From Sipunculus nudus (taxonomy: Eukaryota; Annelida; Sipuncula; Golfingiida; Sipunculidae): a DNA stretch of 64,000 nucleotides. Numbering within the stretch: position 1 is the stretch's first letter; each line of letters begins with the position of its first letter. The stretch lies in assembly GCA_026874595.1 (NCBI GenBank), contig CM049309.1, positions 69,362,926 to 69,426,925 on the forward strand. The letters are read 5' to 3'. This document shows positions 58,704 to 64,000 of the stretch, piece after piece. Position numbers and translations under genes: made by a program. The notes under the pieces were generated by a model that was not told where the DNA came from, did not search any database, and saw nothing but the letters and a program-made list of their open reading frames with translations.

Positions 58704-58880
58704 GCTCTTGCCATTTTGGATGGAATACAAAACACAATAATTAATCACTTCCCAAGTGTTGGCTGGATGGATGAAACCACAAAAACCAAGGCAGCTGAAA
58801 AAGCCAGAGCCATAGTCCATATGATTGGATATCCAGATTTCATCGAACATACGGATAAACTGGATGAATACTACCAAATG
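58704..58880 (+). CDS. M13 metalloprotease exon 11
   Basis: The 177-bp phase 0-0 exon encodes residues 508-566 with VGWMDETTKTKAAEKARAIV and MIGYPDFIE, both classic M13 blocks (Trp-Met-Asp-x-x-Thr-x-x-x-Ala; Ile-Gly-Tyr-Pro). The reading frame also runs into the intron, which is coincidental: the donor is ATG|GTAATC. Confidence 0.93.
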
Positions 58881-59440
58881 GTAATCCATGATGTAAAATA
58901 TATATAAATATATACCTAAAATGTGTCAACATAAAGCAGAAATTATGACCTTCACAGATCTTGAGTAAAATAGGTTGAAGGCAAAAAAATGTATTCAAAT
59001 ATAAGTGGCAGTGCTTTGTAAAATTAATGGTCCTTCTGTCCACCAGATGTCTCTTCTGTATGGTGAGTGATTGAGGGAGTAAACCTGGTGCAGATGGTCC
59101 AAAACCAACAAGTTTTGGTCACATAATAACTCATTATCTGGCTGTACAGAAGCTTATGTTTTCTTAATTGATAAATCCCATAGTTTCTTGTATTTTTTCT
59201 CATAATCAGATCATAAAATAAAAATCATATTTTAGAGAACAACATTTTGATATGGATGTTACATTGTATCACAATTTAATGTGTTAAAAGTAGCTTCATT
59301 ATTTCATGTGTGAATCATATATTGGTTTTCATTGTACTTTGTAATATTTACTACAATACCATTGTCCTTGGAAGTAATTTACAAGGATATAATGATAATG
59401 TAAAGTGTCACAGAAAATTTATAACTGGGTAAATTTGCAG
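58881..59440. other. intron 11
   Basis: No feature recognised. Confidence 0.55.
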
Positions 59441-59544
59441 CTTCAAGTGTCACAGGATAATATGTTCACGAATATCATAAAAGTAAGAAAGGAAGGACTG
59501 AGAAGAAACATAGACAAGCTCAATAAGACGGTGGACAGATCAGA
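59441..59544 (+). CDS. M13 metalloprotease exon 12
   Basis: The 104-bp exon (phase 0 to 2) encodes residues 567-601, ending KLNKTVDRSE. This is the conserved Leu-x-Lys-x-Val-Asp-Arg-x-x-Trp approach to the substrate-binding motif. Donor GA|GTAAGT. Confidence 0.88.
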
Positions 59545-60652
59545 GTAAGTGGCAGATTAAATGTCTTGTAAAACTCTGTAAAGGTTTCCAGTCAGTTATA
59601 AATTAGAAGTTTTTAATAGGCCAACATTTTCAGTAGGTCTTCATTTTGTTTTCAGTAATTCACAGGTTTGATTTGCCATGAGTCATTAGTACTGTTTTAT
59701 ATAAATCTGAAGTATTTTAATAGGCCATAGTTTTCAATATATCTTACGATGTTTAGAATGGCCATATGTTTGCACTTTCAGTATGCTAACAGTTTAAATT
59801 TTTAGTAAACCGTTATTTTGATGTTTTTAATTGGACAAAAGTCTGAAGATGTAATAGACTGTTAGCTTTAAATGTTCAACAAGCTTTAAGTTCAAGGACA
59901 ATTGATACCTATTTAGAGATTAAATTAAAAAATTCCAAATCTGGTTGTATCTATGCCCATTAAAAAATAGATATGATTTAATGGGCTTTCAATCTGCTTG
60001 GCATATGATAAGTAGTAAGCACATTACTATGTGCTTTGGAAAAGAATGGTTCAAACAAAGGTTTTTGTTCAAATTATATTTTGAACTATACTGAGAACAA
60101 TTTTTTAAGACCTTTAAAAACATGAAGATAGAAATATAAAAATCTACATAGGGTAACCAGTGTAACCTCTTTGTTCATCATTGATGAGAACAACAGGCAA
60201 ATACAGGCAAAGTAATAGTTTTAGTTAAAACCTTATTGCATCAAGCTTGCATACTGTCAAAGTTATAGGTTAACAATTCGTGCATAATTCAGTTGAATTA
60301 TTACTCAGCTCAACCAGCTTGTCTAGCATTTAAGATGAAGAGTTTTCTCTGAGTTTCTTTGACACAATGATTTTTAAATTTTTGTAACCTTTTTGTATCT
60401 CTGTCAAGGTTTATGTGTTTTTTCTTTCACATAATTATGTGACATAGTTACAGATATATTTTCCTATGCGGAGATCTCATAATAATAAGTTACTGTCTTT
60501 TTTTCATATATATTGCACAGATTTCATTTGTTGGCTTTAAAATGTAAAGAAATATTTGAAAAAAAAATGTTCAATTATTTTGTCCATCATGTTAGAAGCC
60601 AAGTCATTTTAATTCCACTCAGCATAAAAATGGTTCATAAATCTCCCACCAG
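59545..60652. other. intron 12
   Basis: No feature recognised. A short frame from 60513 runs into exon 13 by chance; the true acceptor is CCACCAG at 60646-60652. Confidence 0.55.
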
Positions 60653-60763
60653 GTGGCAGATGGGTCCAGCCGAGGTCAATGCTTACTACAGTCCAGATGC
60701 CAACAACATAGTGTTCCCTGCTGCAATACTTCAAACTCCATTCTTTGATCCAAAGGCACCTAT
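60653..60763 (+). CDS. M13 metalloprotease exon 13 (substrate-binding NAYY)
   Basis: The 111-bp exon (phase 2 to 2) encodes residues 601-638. It has [20 protein letters not shown], whose Asn610-Ala611 correspond to the residues that hold the substrate backbone in M13 enzymes, then [11 protein letters not shown], a family signature. Confidence 0.95.
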
Positions 60764-61202
60764 GTATGTCATTTAAAATTTATCATTTACTGTTTAATGC
60801 TTTAACTATAGGTGATCAGGGAATTTTGTAAGTAAATATGTAATGTTTTTTACATGAAACTTTTCTTAAAGTGATGTTAAGTGTTATGCTAAGCTTGCTG
60901 TTTATGCATTTGAAATAGCAAGAGGCGGCATACATAGAAGGATGGGTAAATTTGCCCTAAATAAATACTGAGAGGACTGTCATATGAACACTTTTTTATT
61001 TCTCCTTTACAACTTAAGAATTGAAAAAGAATTGTATAAAATATAACTGCAGAATGCCTTCAGCAGTATAAATTATTAACAAATGCTGTAGAATTTAGAA
61101 TATGCACATGCTCATGAGAATTTAACAAGGTTGCTTAGATAAAAATAACAGGCTTATAATAATACTGGAATATAAATTGATTACAATTATTCTTCTTTTC
61201 AG
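60764..61202. other. intron 13
   Basis: No feature recognised; acceptor TCTTTTCAG. Confidence 0.55.
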
Positions 61203-61270
61203 GAGCTTAAATTATGGAGCTATGGGCATGGTCATGGGGCATGAGTTAACACATGCATTTGACAGCACTG
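61203..61270 (+). CDS. M13 metalloprotease exon 14 (zinc motif HELTH)
   Basis: The 68-bp exon (phase 2 to 1) encodes residues 638-661: LNYGAMGMVMGHELTHAFD. H651 and H655 of HExxH bind zinc, and E652 is the catalytic base. All are intact. The donor G|GTAAGT splits a Gly codon. Confidence 0.96.
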
Positions 61271-61340
61271 GTAAGTTCTTAAATACTAGTTCGGCCATGT
61301 CGAGAAAAATTAATTGTTTTAGGCCAAAAGAAAAATATAT

Positions 61341-61567
61341 GGTATGGTTCTCAGGCACCGCCCACGTCAATTTTAACACCCCGCATCAAAAAATTTTATT
61401 TTGATTTTTATCTTTCAAGAAGATAAATAATACAATTTATGTAGTGTTTAGCAAAAAAATTGTTATTTTCATGCTTTTTCCTGATCATATGACATTTTTA
61501 TTGAAACATCCAAAAAAGGTCTGAAGAAAAAGTGATTTCTGAAAAAAAAGTGCCTGAGAACCGTACC
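61341..61567. mobile_element. short MITE in intron 14
   Basis: The ends GGTATGGTTCTCAGGCAC and, in complement, GGTACGGTTCTCAGGCAC pair over 18 bases with one mismatch. They enclose 227 bp of AT-rich, non-coding sequence starting 70 bp after exon 14. The target duplication is not clear. Confidence 0.6.
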
Positions 61568-62030
61568 TTATTTTTTTTTCCCCTTATTATCTGTTTTTGG
61601 TTTATTCTTTGAGACACAATTTGTAGAATTTGGAAGTTGCCAGGTGAAATAAAAAAACTTTGCTCCAGATCTTTTAATGATGCATAAAATCAACACAAAG
61701 TTTTGTTCATAATCTATATGTTAAGAATTCCTGAATAAATTGAGGCAAGAGTGCAAACTGGCAACATAACTGACTTTGTATTCATTTGCAAAAAAAAAAG
61801 ATTCACAAAAAGAGAGCATCCAATCCGTTAAAGGTTTACTTTTTGGTGTGGTTTTTATGTCATTATTGTTGTTTTCAACAGGTATTGCATGCTGTTAAAC
61901 ATTACTGCTACTTTTTAGTTATTGATTTCTTAGTTCTGTTAAACCCATGAAAATGGAAAAGAAATTATCTCTAAAAAGAGTAATGTATCTTTGGTTATTC
62001 CTCAAATGGATATGCTTTTACCAAATCTGT

Positions 62031-62566
62031 TCACATGACCATGTATTCTGTTCATATAGATCACATGACTTTAATCCCTGACATGGGAATGTATTCTGTT
62101 CATGTAGATCACATGACTTTAATCTCTTACATGGGAATGTATTCTATTCATATAGATCACATGACTTTAATCTCTGACATGGGAATGTATTCTGTTCATG
62201 TAGATCACATGACTTTAATCTCTGACATGGGAATATATTCTGTTCATGAAGATCACATGACTTTAATCTCTGACATGGGAATGTATTCTGTTCATGTAGA
62301 TCACATGACTTTAATCTCTGACATGGGAATGTATTCTGTTCATGTAGATCACATGACTTTAATCTCTGACATGGGAATGTCTTCTGTTCATGTAGATCAC
62401 ATGACTTTAATCTCTGACATGGGAATGTATTCTGTTCATGTAGATCACATGACTTTAATCTCTGACATGGGAATGTATTCTGTTCATGTAGATCACATGA
62501 CTTTAATCTCTGACATGGGAATGTATTCTGTTCATGTAGATCACATGACTTTAATCCCTGACATGC
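62031..62566 (+). repeat. 48-bp minisatellite in intron 14, about 11 copies
   Basis: The unit is GGGAATGTATTCTGTTCATG, then TAGATCACATGACTTTAATCTCTGACAT, with very few changes between copies. Because 48 is a multiple of three, one frame stays open and would read as a 16-residue repeat (DMGMYSVHVDHMTLIS). It lies between exons 14 and 15 with no splice sites around it, so it is an intronic VNTR and not a coding exon. Confidence 0.92.
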
Positions 62567-62840
62567 ATCTAAGTTTAAATGATTTTGATGCTTTTTCTGG
62601 AAAGGTACTGATAAGAGATAAATAAAGGGTTAAATGCACTCCAAAAGATACATAGAAGGTCACATGGTCATGCTTGCTGTTTAGGAAAACATAGAATTCA
62701 TGAATATCATCCAGCAGTTGAGCCCAAATTTATAAATTTCAGATTTTATTCAGATTATATGTTATGTATACCAGTGTACTTGGACCCATAAATTATCTTA
62801 TCTTTACTTTTTTCTAATCATGCATATTTTCTGATTGCAG

Positions 62841-62965
62841 GCAGGTCATATGATAAGATAGGAGACCTACACAACTGGTGGACCACCAAGTCTTTAGATG
62901 CCTTCAATGAGCGTTCAAAGTGTATGATAAACCAGTACAACCAGTACAAAGTTCAAAATAGACAT
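62841..62965 (+). CDS. M13 metalloprotease exon 15
   Basis: The 125-bp exon (phase 1 to 0) encodes residues 661-702: GRSYDKIGDLHNWWTTKSLD, then AFNERSKCMINQYNQY. This matches the M13 segment after HELTH (Asp-x-x-Gly-x-x-x-x-Trp-Trp; Cys-x-x-x-Gln-Tyr). Donor CAT|GTGAGT. Confidence 0.95.
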
Positions 62966-63030
62966 GTGAGTACTGACTAGCATTAATGTATAAGACTTAT
63001 TCCCTTTTCAAACAGCAAGTGAAAATGCCA

Positions 63031-63360
63031 ACTGGCTTCTGTGCCTGAGGGGTAGAGCCCAGGGCTCAAAGCGTGGAGATGATGAGTTCAAGTCTCAGCC
63101 AAGGAGGTGAGATTTTTCATGGTCGGCCCCCACCAAGGGTGAGCGCTCTGCAGGCTTAATGTGAGACTATGCCAAACAGTTTTGTTTCACCCACAAATGA
63201 GTGCACCTTTCAGGGGTTCCTCAGTGTTATGACCAAGCAATGGGGATGACACACACCCAGGACCTGCAGGAGTGATACACTGAGCCTGGTTGTTGCCAGA
63301 ATTATCACATGTAAGCCCCTGTCACCTAGTCCAGTTACCTCCACCAAAACATCATTAGAA
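63031..63360 (+). repeat. probable tRNA-derived SINE in intron 15
   Basis: The head TGGCTTCTGTGCCTGAGG, then GGTAGAGC, followed about 35 bp on by GAGTTCAAGTCTC, resembles RNA polymerase III A and B boxes (B-box consensus GGTTCRANNCC). The body to about 63360 is more GC-rich than the intron and has no coding content. A tail and flanking duplication are not clear. A diverged tRNA pseudogene is the alternative. Confidence 0.45.
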
Positions 63361-63945
63361 AAAAGTGTAAAATGGCTTCAAACCATTTTGAGTGCAGTTG
63401 AACATCCAAAGTGTTTTTGATCTGTTTATGTAAACACATTTTGAATCCTGCTCATGAGATAGTTTCAAACCATTTTCACTTTGAATGGAATTAACTGCTC
63501 CACAATAAAGTGGTATGTGAATGCTCAGTTCTCATTTTGAAGCAGCAATTCGGTCACCGCATAATTGTTAATGCTTGTGTCAGCATGCTGTTACATTGTT
63601 CAACATGTGAAATGTAAACCTTGTGTGTCAGTGTTAAATGGTTGAAACCAATTTGACTGATATGCATTGCCCAAAATGTTTAAAACCCCTTTTGTGAAAG
63701 AATTCATGTGCAACCTGATATGAATATAAAAAAATATGTCACTCAGACACACTTCTATTTAAGATGGCAGGTATTCCGTATGGGTCTTCTGGTCTGGTCA
63801 GGCTTTGGTCATGCTTGGTTCATGTTTTTCACAAAATGCTCAAGTGTGTAAATTTACATTTCATCTTAAATGCAGATAAGGATGGGGAAGATATACACAG
63901 AAAAGTTTGATTCCTTCAATAGAGTCCTTTGTTTTACTTTTTCAG

Positions 63946-64000
63946 CTGAATGGGAATCTGACATTGAATGAGAATATTGCTGACAATGGAGGATTGAAGA
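63946..64000 (+). CDS. M13 metalloprotease exon 16 (partial, zinc ligand ENIAD)
   Basis: After TTTTTCAG the exon reads LNGNLTLNENIADNGGLK (residues 703-720) and is cut by the window edge. E711 is the third zinc ligand and D715 the conserved Asp that orients the catalytic site. The C-terminal part of the catalytic domain should follow beyond 64000. Confidence 0.95.
   Translation, partial: MNGNLTLNENIADNGGLK

Larger units (their letters stand above)
14437..64000 (+). other. M13 zinc metalloprotease gene span (16 exons seen, 3' end missing)
   Basis: Sixteen exons with GT-AG introns join in consistent phases to give about 720 residues. The protein is a predicted type II ectopeptidase: a cytosolic tail of about 102 residues, an anchor at 103-125, then an extracellular M13 domain. 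M13 enzymes cleave regulatory peptides outside the cell. The zinc ligands H651, H655 and E711, the catalytic E652, the supporting D715 and the substrate-binding N610-A611 are all present, so an active enzyme is expected. The terminal 100 or so residues of the family lie beyond 64000. Whether it is closest to neprilysin, ECE or another branch cannot be decided by eye. The first intron is 32 kb and full of transposons; the others range from about 0.2 to 4 kb. Confidence 0.9.

Noticed and set aside
62035-62625. 196-codon open frame encoding a 16-residue repeat
   Set aside because: It is the translation of a 48-bp minisatellite lying between two well-defined exons of another gene, with no start context or splice sites of its own.

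Overview
The window is AT-rich animal DNA with one long spliced gene and many transposable elements. All 15 introns inferred below follow GT-AG. The low-complexity CCGTCCGTCTG-type repeat cores, the many short DNA-transposon derivatives and the gene structure suggest a lophotrochozoan, most likely a mollusc such as a bivalve. That identification is inference from repeat style, not proof.

The only gene assembled with confidence is a plus-strand M13-family (neprilysin / endothelin-converting-enzyme type) zinc metalloprotease. Sixteen exons run from 14437 to the right edge, and every exon junction agrees in reading phase. They encode about 720 residues of a type II ectoenzyme: a basic cytosolic tail (exons 1-2), a transmembrane anchor (exon 3), the Cys-rich start of the ectodomain with [14 protein letters not shown] (exon 4), the substrate-binding NAYY motif (exon 13), the zinc motif HELTH (exon 14) and the third zinc-ligand motif ENIAD (exon 16). 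The last 100 or so residues lie beyond the window. Exon 2 (117 bp, phase 1-1) could be skipped without changing frame.

Left of the gene, 1-720 is CpG-richer and promoter-like. A candidate type II membrane-anchor exon at 1174-1345 is broken by one extra A. A 1.95-kb element with long inverted repeats and a perfect 9-bp target duplication (3018-4985) looks like a Mutator-like non-autonomous transposon and carries a PHD-finger remnant. At 5811-13308 lies a nest of elements: one long element is split by a related copy (6313-9452) and by an unrelated-sequence element of the same architecture (9581-11040).

The 32-kb first intron holds minisatellites, a second long copy of the nested family (25254-27430), three copies of another family (27711-28622, 29984-30873, and 45166-46344 reversed) and a 9.56-kb Ty3/gypsy LTR retrotransposon inserted antisense (33985-43542). 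That retrotransposon has two 1324-bp LTRs with about seven differences, a gag-protease ORF, a pol ORF cut by one in-frame stop in the integrase, and an unusual primer-binding site.

The most interesting pattern is that three families with unrelated interiors share terminal architecture. Each has subterminal inverted repeats, a 3' palindrome or hairpin, a 3' end of CTAG or CTTG, and clean insertion at a T-T site without target duplication. This fits non-autonomous Helitron2/Helentron-like elements. Smaller TA- and TTAA-flanked MITEs and a probable tRNA-derived SINE occur in the gene's introns and upstream of it.
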